From assembly GCA_904501845.1 (NCBI GenBank), contig CAJGCH010000010.1, forward strand, positions 1-23,528: a stretch of 23,528 nt of DNA, given 5' to 3'. Positions 6,785-15,420 of this stretch are shown here, in pieces. Each line of letters starts with the position of its first letter. Within the stretch, counting starts at the first letter, position 1. A program made the position numbers and the translations under genes. The notes beneath the pieces were generated by a model, which worked only from the letters and a program-made list of their open reading frames with translations, was not told where the DNA came from and did not search any database. This DNA is from an uncultured Bacillaceae bacterium (GTDB lineage: Bacteria > Bacillota > Bacilli > Bacillales > Pradoshiaceae).

Positions 6785-6850
6785 GAACCCGTCCTTAACA
6801 AAATGCTTGATTTATCAGTGTTTCTTCCATCTTCCTGTACTTCTAAAAGC

Positions 6851-6889
6851 AAAAAACCAGGATATCCCTCTGAAAGGAATTCCTGGTTT
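6851..6889 (-). terminator. Intrinsic terminator after ftsY
   Basis: AAACCAGGA (6854-6862) and TCCTGGTTT (6881-6889) form a 9-base stem with an 18-base loop that can itself pair weakly. On the minus strand the stem is followed by TTTGCTTTT. It lies 12 bases after the ftsY stop. Confidence 0.85.
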
Positions 6890-6901
6890 GCTATTATAGG
6901 C

Positions 6902-7891
6902 TTATTCTTCTGCTTTATCAACCATATCGGCGAATAAGCCGTATACAAATTGCTCCGAATCAAACTCTTGCAAATCATCCATCTGCTCGCCAAGACCGAC
7001 GAATTTGACCGGTATCCCAAGCTCATTGCGAATGGCGATGACAATGCCCCCTTTTGCCGTTCCATCCAGCTTCGTCAAGACGATGCCGCTTACGTCAGTC
7101 GCTTCCTTAAAGGTCTTAGTCTGCATGAGAGCGTTTTGGCCTGTCGTCGCATCAAGAACTAGCAAGACTTCATGGGGAGCTCCCGGAATCTCGCGCTCTA
7201 TCACTTTTTTCACCTTTTCAAGCTCCTTCATCAGATTGACCTTGTTCTGAAGGCGGCCAGCCGTATCGCAGAGCAGGATATCAGCTTTTCTTGATTTAGC
7301 GGCCTGCACGGCATCATACATAACGGCAGCCGGGTCGGAGCCGGCCCCTTGCTTGATGACTTCAACGCCAACGCGTTCTCCCCATACCTCAAGCTGCTCA
7401 ATTGCTCCAGCACGGAATGTATCTCCTGCGGCCAGAAGCACCTTCTTGCCCTCAGACTTGTACTTATGGGCAAGCTTGCCGATTGTAGTCGTTTTCCCGA
7501 CTCCGTTTACACCGACGAAAAGAACTACCGTCAATGCATCCTCCTGGATGTTCATCTCAGCTGATTTTTCCTCGCCGGATTCATAAATTTCCACGAGCTT
7601 TTCAGAGATGACACTCTGTACCTCACTAGTATCTTTAATATTGCGGCGCTTCACTTCGAATTTCAGTTTATCGATAAGCTCCATGACGGTTTCGACGCCA
7701 ATATCGGCTTGGATCATTACATCCTCGAGTTCTTCAAAGAAATCTTCATCCACTTCTCTGTATCTTGCAACCAACTCATTTACTTTCTCTGTAAATGAGT
7801 TGCGGGTCTTTGTCAAACCTTCCCTGAACTTCTCTGTTGTTGATGTCGTTTGTACACTGAATTTATCTTTTAGCTTCTTAAAAAAACTCAT
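6902..7891 (-). CDS. ftsY: Signal recognition particle receptor FtsY
   Basis: Membrane-associated GTPase that docks the Ffh-ribosome complex at the Sec translocon. The 329-residue protein starts MSFFKKLKDKF, whose basic amphipathic helix fits the membrane-binding end of Bacillus FtsY, which lacks the long acidic A domain of E. coli. The N domain covers about 20-110. The G domain carries GVNGVGKTT (127-135), GDTFRAGA (156-163), DTAGR (209-213) and TKLDGT (273-278). ATG at 7891 follows AAAGGTGG. It lies 12 bases after smc and is last in rnc-smc-ftsY. Its partner ffh is in the next unit. Confidence 0.98.
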   Translation of the reverse strand: MSFFKKLKDKFSVQTTSTTEKFREGLTKTRNSFTEKVNELVARYREVDEDFFEELEDVMIQADIGVETVMELIDKLKFEVKRRNIKDTSEVQSVISEKLVEIYESGEEKSAEMNIQEDALTVVLFVGVNGVGKTTTIGKLAHKYKSEGKKVLLAAGDTFRAGAIEQLEVWGERVGVEVIKQGAGSDPAAVMYDAVQAAKSRKADILLCDTAGRLQNKVNLMKELEKVKKVIEREIPGAPHEVLLVLDATTGQNALMQTKTFKEATDVSGIVLTKLDGTAKGGIVIAIRNELGIPVKFVGLGEQMDDLQEFDSEQFVYGLFADMVDKAEE

Positions 7892-7903
7892 AGTCTACCA
7901 CCT

Positions 7904-10900
7904 TTATTTTGATTCAACCAATTCTCTCGTTTCCTCGAGCTTCACAGATACTAGCCTTGATACACCGGATTCCTGCATCGTGACACCATAGAGGACATCC
8001 GCCTCCTCCATCGTTCCTTTTCGGTGGGTGATCACGATAAATTGGGTCTCTTTACTGAATTTCTTTAAATACTGGCTGAAGCGATACACATTGGCTTCAT
8101 CCAAGGCAGCTTCCACCTCATCAAGAATACAGAATGGAACCGGACGCACCCGCAAAATGGCAAACAGCAAGGCGATGGCTGTCAGGGCACGTTCTCCCCC
8201 AGATAACAGGCTGAGATTTTGAAGCTTCTTGCCTGGAGGCTGCGCAATGATATCGACACCTGTATTCAAGAGATCCGCCGGGTCTGTCAATTTTAGCTCT
8301 GCTCTTCCTCCGCCGAACAGCGATGGGAAAACGAAATTGAACTCTTTCTTGATGGCATTGAAGGTGATTTCGAAGCGGCGCTTCATCTCCTCATCCATCT
8401 CATCAATTACATCAAAGAGGGTATCCTTCGCTTCCTTCAAATCATCCTTTTGTGTGACAAGGAATTCATAACGCTCTGATACACGCTCATACTCATCAAT
8501 GGCACCGATATTCACGGTACCAAGTTCTTCAATGGCAAGACGAATTAATTTCACCTTTCGCTTAGCTTCCTCGGCTTCAATGGTCAATGGATATTTTTCC
8601 TTTGCCGCTTCAAAGGTCAGCATATATTCTTCCCTCAGAAGATCAAGGCGCGTATCCATTTCCACATCAAGTCGGTTAAGCTTGATTTCCTCATCACGCA
8701 AAGTTTCTGACAACCCTTTATATTGACGGTTCCATTCCTTCAATACCTGATCGGTTTCTTCTATCTTTGCAGACAGATTCTTTCTGCTCGCTTGCAGCAT
8801 TGCTATCTCATGCATGGTTTCTTCTTTCAGCTTCTGCTTCTCAGCTGCCATTTCCACGAGATTATTCTCTCCCGTAGAGCTTGAGGTCATTTCTCCATTT
8901 AAGAAAGCCAGGTCTTCCTCTGCCTCTTTTACGGTCAGCTCTAGCGCTGCAATCTCTGACGTTAAGCGCTCGACCTCATTTTGCTGATGCTGGAGCTGCT
9001 CTGACTTGGATGCGAGGCGAATCTTCAGTTCGTTCACTTCTTCATTGAGCTCGTCCTTATTTGATTGGTCGGTCTTCTTCTGTTCTGTATACAGATTGAT
9101 TTCGCGATCAATCTCCATAATAGAATGCTCCAGGCCGCTCAATTCCTGTTCAAGCTCTTGAATGCGAGCTTCACGATAGGTTTGCTCCTCATCAAGCGTA
9201 GACTTCTCCATATCATAGATGGTTAAGCGCTCATTGACATTACGCTGCTCATTTTGCCATTCACGTATTTGTCCCTTGATCGCCTCCTCATTGACACGGA
9301 GAGTTTCCCCCGCTTCGCGAAGACGGACCAGCTGCTTCTCTGAGCTTGCCACATCATTTTTCAATGCTTTTACATGGGCCTCAAGCTTGCCCGTTTGCTC
9401 CTCCATCTGCCCTAGCTTCTCTGTCAGTTCCTCAATTTCTCCCTTTCTCGAGAGAATAGAAGTGCCCGACTGCCTGCTCGCTCCTCCAGTCATCGCACCG
9501 CCCGGACTGACAACATCCCCTTCAAGGGTCACTAGTCTGTAACGGTACCCTGCCATTTTGGCAATCTCATTGGCACCGACAAGGTCCTTGACGATGATGA
9601 CATTGCCGAGCAAGCTCATCATGATGTCCTTATAGCGGGATTCATACTGGATAAGCTCAGCCCCTACACCTATATAGGCCGGGTGTGAGGATATCGCTTG
9701 GATCGTTTGCGCCGGAATATACTTCCCCTTAATGGTCGATAAAGGAAGAAAGGTGGCTCTTCCAAGCCTGTTTTTCTTCAAGAAGGATATCGCTGTGCGT
9801 GCATGACTCTCATTATCCATGACGATGTTTTGCAAAGCTCCCCCAAGAGCCGTTTCAATCGCCAGCGCATAATCTTTCGGCACTTGAATCAGTTCAGCCA
9901 CAGCGCCATGGACGCCTGGCAGCTGCTTATCCTTTGCCTTTAAGATTTCCTTGACTCCTTGGAAGAAGCCTGAATATTCATCTTCCATCTCTTCAAGCAT
10001 TTCTTTACGTGATTTTGCTTTTTGCAAATATTGATACGCTTGGTAGAGTGTCTTCTCCTGCTTTTCATATTGGTTCTTCAGGTTTTCATGAGAACGTTCC
10101 GTTTCCCTGTAACGATGGACCTGATTGGTCAGATCCTGCTGAACGGCCTTTAATCTGGAGGCCGCCTCATCTAAGCGAGTGGTCACACTTTCCCTCGCCT
10201 TTAAAAGCTTTTCATTATCATGGTCGAGCTTCTCATGCTTATTGGTTTGCAGTTCTTGCTGCTGCTTTAAGTAGGCAAGCTCATGTTTGACGGTTGCTTG
10301 GCGATTCAAGTATTCAATGTAGTCACTCTTAAGGGCTTCTATTTTCGCCTCAAGATCGCCGGCGAAATTTTTCAGGATGCCTTGTTTTTGACGTAACTCT
10401 TTTTTGGCTGCTTCCGTTTCTTCTCTTAAGCGGGATAATGTTTCTGATTTCTCCTCTTTATTCTGAGACAGAATGGAGATTTTCTCTTTTGAAGCAGCCA
10501 GTGTTTTCTCAAGCTGGCTCTTATTCTGATTCGCATTTTTCATCCGTTCCTTCAGAACTTGCTTTTTGCCTTCTACCTTTTCAAGCTCTTCACTGACTTG
10601 CAAAAGCGCAGACTGCAGCCCTTGCAGCTTGGAATCGAGAACAACGAGCTTATCGCGATATTCTTCCATCTCCGTTTCTTTTGCTGTTATACGTGAGCTG
10701 AAATTAGCTTCATTTTCCTGATGGCTTTCTAACTGCTTCTTAAGCGATGTCCATTTTTTATGGAGGTCTTCGACTTCATACACAAGAAGAGCTGCTTCGA
10801 ATTCTTCGAGCTCCTCTTTCTTTTGAAGATAGTCACGCGCAATAGAAGCCTGTATCTTCAATGGCTCTACCTGGCCCTCTAGTTCATGCAAAATATCCTG

Positions 10901-11491
10901 GACTCGGTTGAGATTGGCTCTCGTCTCCTCCAGTTTGGCTTCTGCCTTCTTCTTCCGTGTCTTATATTTCAAGACACCTGCCGCCTCTTCGAAGATTGTT
11001 CTTCTCTCTTCAGGCTTCGAGCTCAATATTTCTTCCACTTTTCCTTGGCTTATAATGGAGAATGCCTCTTTGCCAAGGCCGGAATCCATGAAAAGATCAA
11101 TAATATCCTTTAGCCTGCATGGCTGATTATTAATATAAAAGTCACTGTCACCGGAACGGGTCACCCTTCTTGTGACACTAACTTCATGAAAATCGATTGG
11201 AAGAAACTTACTTTCGTTATTTAAGGTTAATGTGACTTCTGCGAAGTTTAGCGGCTTCCTGGAATCACTACCGGCAAAAATGATATCCTCCATCTTCGCT
11301 CCTCTAAGCGATTTGGCCGATTGCTCACCGAGAACCCAGCGAATCGAATCAGTGATATTACTTTTCCCGCTTCCATTCGGGCCAACTACAGCTGTCACTC
11401 CAGAAACAAATTCTACTGAAATACGTTCTGCAAACGATTTGAATCCTATTACATCCAATCGTTTCAAGAACAATTGATTATCTACTGTCAT
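7904..11491 (-). CDS. smc: Chromosome segregation protein SMC
   Basis: ATPase of the bacterial condensin (SMC-ScpA-ScpB), which is loaded at ParB-parS sites and aligns chromosome arms. The 1195-residue protein has an N-terminal head with Walker A GPNGSGKS (37-44), a long coiled coil, a hinge (about 515-670, with conserved LEGDVVSPGGAMTGGA), the returning coiled coil, and a C-terminal head with signature LSGGE (1096-1100) and Walker B in FCILDEVEAALD (LDE at 1123-1125). ATG at 11491 adds six residues before FLKRLDVIGFKSF, where B. subtilis SMC begins; the GGA ahead of it is a modest ribosome-binding site, so a start at the downstream TTG (11473) cannot be excluded. It lies 24 bases after rnc. 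Confidence 0.98.
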   Translation of the reverse strand: MTVDNQLFLKRLDVIGFKSFAERISVEFVSGVTAVVGPNGSGKSNITDSIRWVLGEQSAKSLRGAKMEDIIFAGSDSRKPLNFAEVTLTLNNESKFLPIDFHEVSVTRRVTRSGDSDFYINNQPCRLKDIIDLFMDSGLGKEAFSIISQGKVEEILSSKPEERRTIFEEAAGVLKYKTRKKKAEAKLEETRANLNRVQDILHELEGQVEPLKIQASIARDYLQKKEELEEFEAALLVYEVEDLHKKWTSLKKQLESHQENEANFSSRITAKETEMEEYRDKLVVLDSKLQGLQSALLQVSEELEKVEGKKQVLKERMKNANQNKSQLEKTLAASKEKISILSQNKEEKSETLSRLREETEAAKKELRQKQGILKNFAGDLEAKIEALKSDYIEYLNRQATVKHELAYLKQQQELQTNKHEKLDHDNEKLLKARESVTTRLDEAASRLKAVQQDLTNQVHRYRETERSHENLKNQYEKQEKTLYQAYQYLQKAKSRKEMLEEMEDEYSGFFQGVKEILKAKDKQLPGVHGAVAELIQVPKDYALAIETALGGALQNIVMDNESHARTAISFLKKNRLGRATFLPLSTIKGKYIPAQTIQAISSHPAYIGVGAELIQYESRYKDIMMSLLGNVIIVKDLVGANEIAKMAGYRYRLVTLEGDVVSPGGAMTGGASRQSGTSILSRKGEIEELTEKLGQMEEQTGKLEAHVKALKNDVASSEKQLVRLREAGETLRVNEEAIKGQIREWQNEQRNVNERLTIYDMEKSTLDEEQTYREARIQELEQELSGLEHSIMEIDREINLYTEQKKTDQSNKDELNEEVNELKIRLASKSEQLQHQQNEVERLTSEIAALELTVKEAEEDLAFLNGEMTSSSTGENNLVEMAAEKQKLKEETMHEIAMLQASRKNLSAKIEETDQVLKEWNRQYKGLSETLRDEEIKLNRLDVEMDTRLDLLREEYMLTFEAAKEKYPLTIEAEEAKRKVKLIRLAIEELGTVNIGAIDEYERVSERYEFLVTQKDDLKEAKDTLFDVIDEMDEEMKRRFEITFNAIKKEFNFVFPSLFGGGRAELKLTDPADLLNTGVDIIAQPPGKKLQNLSLLSGGERALTAIALLFAILRVRPVPFCILDEVEAALDEANVYRFSQYLKKFSKETQFIVITHRKGTMEEADVLYGVTMQESGVSRLVSVKLEETRELVESK

Positions 11492-11515
11492 GGTTCATCC
11501 AACTGCCTTTTTTCC

Positions 11516-12244
11516 TCAGGATTTGCTGCTTTTGCGCAAATGGATTAGCGCTTGCTGGGCAGCATGCTGTTCTGCTTCTTTTTTTGATTTGCCTTTACCC
11601 GTGCCAAAATCCGTTCCATTGAGCGAAACCTTCGCCACGAACTCGCGGTTATGAGCAGGACCTTTTTCCTGCAGGATCCTGTATTCCAGAATGCCCGCTC
11701 CATCTTTTTGGACCAATTCCTGCAATTGGCTCTTATAATCCATCACATGGGAAAAAGCACCATCGTGAATCTTAGGATATACCCATTGCTTCAAGAACTC
11801 AATAACGGCATCTAATCCTTGGTCAAGATAAAGTGCACCGATAAACGCTTCGAATACATCCGCAAGCAGGGCAGGCCGCTCCCTTCCTCCTGTCATTTCC
11901 TCGCCTTTGCCGAGCAAGATTAGGGGACCAAAGGAGAGCTCTGTCGCGAATTTTACAAGTGAGGGCTCACAAACGATAGCCGCACGCAATTTCGTTAATT
12001 CTCCTTCACTCATAGTTCGAAAGTTTTTGTAAAGGAATTGAGATACGGTTAATTCGAGAACAGCATCACCCAGGAATTCAAGCCGTTCATTGTCTTCATA
12101 AGGTTTTCGACGATGCTCATTCACATAAGATGAATGCGTAAATGCTTGTTTCAGCAAGGAGATATCAGAAAATGTGAATCCGATTCTTTCCTGAAACGCT
12201 TTAAAGTGATTATCTGAATATGGTTTTTTTCTGTTTTTATGCAT
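11516..12244 (-). CDS. rnc: Ribonuclease III
   Basis: Double-strand-specific endoribonuclease that processes rRNA precursors and the SRP RNA and degrades sense-antisense duplexes. The 242-residue protein has the nuclease domain (about 10-165) with signature NERLEFLGD (52-60), in which Glu56 and Asp60, together with Asp129 and Glu132 in LLADVFEAFIGA, make the metal site. A double-stranded RNA-binding domain follows (about 168-238, ending GKSKKEAEQHAAQQALIHL). ATG at 12244 has GGGGGG 5 bases upstream. It heads the rnc-smc-ftsY unit, as in B. subtilis. Confidence 0.98.
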   Translation of the reverse strand: MHKNRKKPYSDNHFKAFQERIGFTFSDISLLKQAFTHSSYVNEHRRKPYEDNERLEFLGDAVLELTVSQFLYKNFRTMSEGELTKLRAAIVCEPSLVKFATELSFGPLILLGKGEEMTGGRERPALLADVFEAFIGALYLDQGLDAVIEFLKQWVYPKIHDGAFSHVMDYKSQLQELVQKDGAGILEYRILQEKGPAHNREFVAKVSLNGTDFGTGKGKSKKEAEQHAAQQALIHLRKSSKS

Positions 12245-12288
12245 ATTGTCCCCCCGCTTAAATCTTCCTCTAAAAGATTCTCACATTA

Positions 12289-12316
12289 AGTATATATAAA
12301 TCCATACGTTTGGAAA
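12289..12316 (-). promoter_or_regulatory. Candidate promoter of rnc-smc-ftsY
   Basis: Minus-strand TTTCCA (12311-12316), 16-base spacer, TATACT (12289-12294). The -10 is good and the -35 is weak. It sits between the acpP terminator and rnc, where a promoter is expected. A short palindrome ATATCC (12338-12343)/GGATAT (12349-12354) lies 22 bases upstream of the -35. Confidence 0.4.
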
Positions 12317-12392
12317 AGGTACAAATTAGAATTTACTATATCCAAAAAGGATATGCAAAGCTAGCCCACGCCATCATACGGATAGCCATACG

Positions 12393-12420
12393 AAAAGCCC
12401 CGTCAAATTACGGGGCTTAA
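12393..12420 (-). terminator. Intrinsic terminator after acpP
   Basis: GC-rich 8-base stem AAGCCCCG (12395-12402)/CGGGGCTT (12411-12418) with an 8-base loop, 12 bases after the acpP stop. On the minus strand it ends CTTTTCG, a short U tract. Confidence 0.8.
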
Positions 12421-12430
12421 AAATTGCTGA

Positions 12431-12664
12431 TTAGCTTTGGCTCTTTATGTAGTTCACCGCGTCGCCAACAGTTGAAATCTTTTCGGCATCATCATCTGAG
12501 ATTTCCATCCCGAATTCATCTTCAAGTTCCATTACCAATTCAACAACATCAAGTGAATCAGCACCTAGATCATCTTTGAAAGAAGCTTCTAGTGTCACTT
12601 CGGATTCTTCAACACCAAGGCGGTCTACGATAATTTTTGATACTCTTTCTAATACTTCAGCCAT
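12431..12664 (-). CDS. acpP: Acyl carrier protein
   Basis: Carrier of growing acyl chains in fatty acid synthesis (acpA in B. subtilis nomenclature) and acyl donor partner for PlsX. The 77-residue acidic protein has the phosphopantetheine site DLGADSLDVVEL with Ser37, and helix II/III residues typical of ACP (ELEDEFGMEISDDDAEKI). The open frame reaches 12691, but ATG at 12664 (MAEVLERVSKII) has GGGAGGTG at 5-6 bases and gives the standard length. It lies 66 bases after fabG with its own promoter and terminator, allowing production in excess over the enzymes of the operon. Confidence 0.98.
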   Translation of the reverse strand: MAEVLERVSKIIVDRLGVEESEVTLEASFKDDLGADSLDVVELVMELEDEFGMEISDDDAEKISTVGDAVNYIKSQS

Positions 12665-12693
12665 TACTTCACCTCCCTTCAAGTTGTCCATCT

Positions 12694-12722
12694 ATTGTAC
12701 ATGGGTTCGCTTCCAGATTCAA
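12694..12722 (-). promoter_or_regulatory. SigA promoter of acpP
   Basis: Minus-strand TTGAAT (12717-12722), 17-base spacer, TACAAT (12694-12699), placed in the 66-base gap after fabG. The predicted start is about 23 bases before the acpP ATG. No FapR-like box is seen at this promoter, so acpP could be expressed partly outside FapR control. Confidence 0.65.
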
Positions 12723-12730
12723 TCCTTCCC

Positions 12731-13480
12731 TTAATGCATCACCATTCCGCCGTCAACATTCAGCGTCTGTCCAGTAATATAAGAAGCATCATCTGAGGCT
12801 AGGAAGCTGACAAGACGGGTCACATCCTCCGGAGCTCCAAATCTCCCAAGCGGGATTTGACCAAGGATTTCTCCAGCAACCCCTTCCGGAAGCCCGCCAG
12901 TCATATCTGTTTCAATGAAGCCTGGCGCAACGGCATTAACTGTAATTCCTCTCGGTGCCAGCTCGCGGGCAGTCGTTTTGGTCAGGCCAATTACTCCCGC
13001 CTTAGCAGCCACATAATTCGCTTGCCCGGCATTCCCGGCAAGTCCGACAACAGAAGCAATATTAATGATGCGTCCGCTCCGCTGCTTCATCATCTGTCTT
13101 GTGACTGCTTTCGTTCCTAAGAAAACACCTTTTAGATTCGTATTAATGACCGCATCCCAATCACTTTCCTTCATGCGCATCAATAAAGTATCTCTTGTGA
13201 TGCCTGCATTGTTTACGAGAATATCGAGACGGCCAAACTCCTGAATGGTCTCCTGAACCATTTCAGTCACCCTTTTTGCATCAGCTACATCCCCTTGAAT
13301 GGCAATAGCCTTTCCTCCAAGAGATTGTATTTCGCTGACAACCCCTGCTGCCCGATCAGCATTGCCGGCAAAGTTGATCGCTACGCTTGCCCCTTGACGA
13401 GCAAGCTCAAGAGCAATGGCCTTGCCAATTCCCCTTGAAGCACCCGTCACCAGCGCTGTTTTCCCGGATAGCTTATCCAT
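12731..13480 (-). CDS. fabG: 3-oxoacyl-ACP reductase FabG
   Basis: NADPH-dependent reductase of the elongation cycle, converting 3-ketoacyl-ACP to 3-hydroxyacyl-ACP in the cytosol. The 249-residue short-chain dehydrogenase has the cofactor motif GASRGIG (13-19), NNAG (90-93), and the catalytic tetrad Asn115, Ser143, Tyr156 and Lys160 (NYVAAK). It ends GGMVMH as FabG proteins do. ATG at 13480 has AAGGGGGAAA upstream and lies inside the end of fabD (8-base overlap), so translation is coupled. Confidence 0.97.
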   Translation of the reverse strand: MDKLSGKTALVTGASRGIGKAIALELARQGASVAINFAGNADRAAGVVSEIQSLGGKAIAIQGDVADAKRVTEMVQETIQEFGRLDILVNNAGITRDTLLMRMKESDWDAVINTNLKGVFLGTKAVTRQMMKQRSGRIINIASVVGLAGNAGQANYVAAKAGVIGLTKTTARELAPRGITVNAVAPGFIETDMTGGLPEGVAGEILGQIPLGRFGAPEDVTRLVSFLASDDASYITGQTLNVDGGMVMH

Positions 13481-14426
13481 TCGCCATTTCCCCCTTCAAT
13501 TGCGCGATTACATGATCACAGGATTCCAAATCCTTAACGGAATATGTCCGTACCTTACGATTAATCTTCTTGATGAGACCAGATAAGACCGTACCAGGTC
13601 CAAATTCCACAAAAGTCTCCGCTCCTTCTCCAATCATGTACTCGATAGATTGCTGCCATTTGACCGGCGAATAGAGCTGATGAACAAGACTTGCTTTTAT
13701 TTCATTTTCGGCTGCAGGCTTCGCCGTGTAGTTCGCCACTACCGGTGCTTGCGGCTTTGAGATTGGAATGCTGCCGAGGATTTCCTCAAGCTGTCTAGCA
13801 GCAGGCTTCATGAGAGATGAGTGAAAAGGCCCGCTCACAACAAGAGGAATGCTTCTCTTGGCCCCTTTTTGCTTGGCAAGCTCTGCCGCTAGCCTTACTC
13901 CTTCAGCCGTTCCAGAAATAACGATTTGACCAGGACTGTTGATATTGGCGAGTTGAACAGGGTGACCGCTTTCAGAGATGGTGCTTACCACGTCATGCAG
14001 CAAGTCCTCTTCCATTCCAAGAATGGCGCTCATGGCCCCTTCCCCTGCCGGAACAGCCTCTTCCATGAATAAGCCCCTGTTACGAACAAGCTTAACGGCG
14101 TCTTCAAATGAAATAGCTTCCATAGCCGCATACGCGGTATATTCGCCCAGGCTGTGACCTGCGGCAAAATCTGGAGTCATTCCCCCTCTTTCAAGAAAGG
14201 TCTTATAAAGCGCCAGGCTAGTCGTTAATAAAGCGGGCTGGGCGTTTCGCGTCAGAGTCAGAACCTCCTGTTCTCCCTTGAAAATGAGGTCTGAGAAGCC
14301 CGGTTCGATATATTCATCTGCCTTCTCGAATACGCTTCTCGCTGAACTCACCTGTTCATAGACATCCTGTCCCATTCCAATGACCTGCGAACCTTGACCA
14401 GGAAAAACAAAAGCAAGTTTTGTCAT
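13473..14426 (-). CDS. fabD: Malonyl-CoA:ACP transacylase FabD
   Basis: Transfers malonyl from CoA to ACP, supplying extender units for fatty acid synthesis. The 317-residue protein has the oxyanion motif FPGQGSQ (8-14), the nucleophile in GHSLGEY (Ser92), Arg117 for malonate binding and the catalytic His202 in GPFHSSL. Two adjacent ATG codons exist at 14429 and 14426; the second is preferred because GGAGG would be only 2 bases from the first and 5 from the second, and it gives the B. subtilis length. The ribosome-binding site overlaps the plsX stop codon region, and the 3' end overlaps fabG. Confidence 0.97.
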   Translation of the reverse strand: MTKLAFVFPGQGSQVIGMGQDVYEQVSSARSVFEKADEYIEPGFSDLIFKGEQEVLTLTRNAQPALLTTSLALYKTFLERGGMTPDFAAGHSLGEYTAYAAMEAISFEDAVKLVRNRGLFMEEAVPAGEGAMSAILGMEEDLLHDVVSTISESGHPVQLANINSPGQIVISGTAEGVRLAAELAKQKGAKRSIPLVVSGPFHSSLMKPAARQLEEILGSIPISKPQAPVVANYTAKPAAENEIKASLVHQLYSPVKWQQSIEYMIGEGAETFVEFGPGTVLSGLIKKINRKVRTYSVKDLESCDHVIAQLKGEMANG

Positions 14427-14436
14427 CATATCCTCC

Positions 14437-15420
14437 TTATGCTTGGTTGATTGCGTCGTGAATCGTTTCTGTCACACGATGCTCCACCATAATCCTCGCT
14501 TGGCGGATCGCATTATAGAATGCATTCGCATCTGATGAACCATGTGCCTTAATTACCGGCGCCTTAAGCCCAAAAAGACCAGCTCCGCCGTATTCAGAAT
14601 AATCCATTTGATTCTTCAGTTCCTTCATCGCCGGCTTCAGCACGGCTGCTGCCAGCTTGCTCTTTAAATCCGCAGTCATGGCTTCCTTCATCATCTTGAA
14701 GAGTGCTCCTGCCGTTCCTTCTGTCGTCTTCAATACCATATTGCCAGTAAACCCATCCGTTACGACGACATCTGCTGCACCATTAAGCAATTCACGCGCC
14801 TCGACATTGCCAATGAAGTTGAAATCAGCCTCCTTCAACAAGTTGAAGGCTGCCTTTGCCAATTCATTGCCCTTCTTTTCCTCTGTTCCGATATTCAACA
14901 ATCCAACACGAGGCTTTTCGATATTGCGTACCTTTTCTGCATAGACAGAACCCATTAATCCATATTGATAGAGGTGCTCCGGCTTGGCATCCGCATTGGC
15001 GCCAACATCAAGAAGGACAAAGCCTTTTCCATCAACGGTCGGCAATGTCGGACTCAAAGCAGGGCGGTCAATCCCCTCAATTCTTCCGACTACAAATAAT
15101 CCCGCAGCCATCAGTGCACCTGTATTTCCTGCAGAAATGCATGCATCTGCTTTTTTATCTTTTACGCTTTGTGCGGCAAGCACCATTGAAGCATTTTTCT
15201 TCCTTCTTACAGCTCTTACCGGCTCATCATCACCGCTAATCACTTCATCAGTATGTATGATCGTCATTCTTTCAGTCATTGTTTGATATTTCTTGATTTC
15301 AGCTTCATTGCCGATCAGCAAGATTTCTAAATCCGGGAATGTCTGAAGGGCCTTTTCCGCTCCCTTAACTGATTCCTTCGGTCCGTGATCTCCACCCATT
15401 GCGTCCAATGCAATAATCAT
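14437..15420 (-). CDS. plsX: Phosphate acyltransferase PlsX
   Basis: Converts acyl-ACP to acyl-phosphate, the donor used by PlsY for the first step of phospholipid synthesis; it also accepts the acyl-phosphate made by the FakA/FakB kinase. The 327-residue protein begins MIIALDAMGGDHGP, the PlsX signature, and contains SAGNTGALMA, DVGANADAKPEHL and VVTDGFTGNMVLKT, typical of the family. It is a peripheral membrane protein in B. subtilis. ATG at 15420 shares ATGA with the fapR stop (4-base overlap) with AAAGGATG upstream, so fapR and plsX are translationally coupled. Confidence 0.98.
   Translation of the reverse strand: MIIALDAMGGDHGPKESVKGAEKALQTFPDLEILLIGNEAEIKKYQTMTERMTIIHTDEVISGDDEPVRAVRRKKNASMVLAAQSVKDKKADACISAGNTGALMAAGLFVVGRIEGIDRPALSPTLPTVDGKGFVLLDVGANADAKPEHLYQYGLMGSVYAEKVRNIEKPRVGLLNIGTEEKKGNELAKAAFNLLKEADFNFIGNVEARELLNGAADVVVTDGFTGNMVLKTTEGTAGALFKMMKEAMTADLKSKLAAAVLKPAMKELKNQMDYSEYGGAGLFGLKAPVIKAHGSSDANAFYNAIRQARIMVEHRVTETIHDAINQA

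Noticed and set aside
6781..7065. Minus-strand ORF overlapping the end of ftsY and its terminator
   Set aside because: Frame shadow of ftsY that runs through an intrinsic terminator and the ylxM promoter -35.
14856..15239. Plus-strand ORFs antisense to plsX, and similar long antisense frames opposite fakA, ffh, ftsY, smc and sdaAA
   Set aside because: All are mirror frames of well-supported minus-strand genes without ribosome-binding sites or recognisable products.
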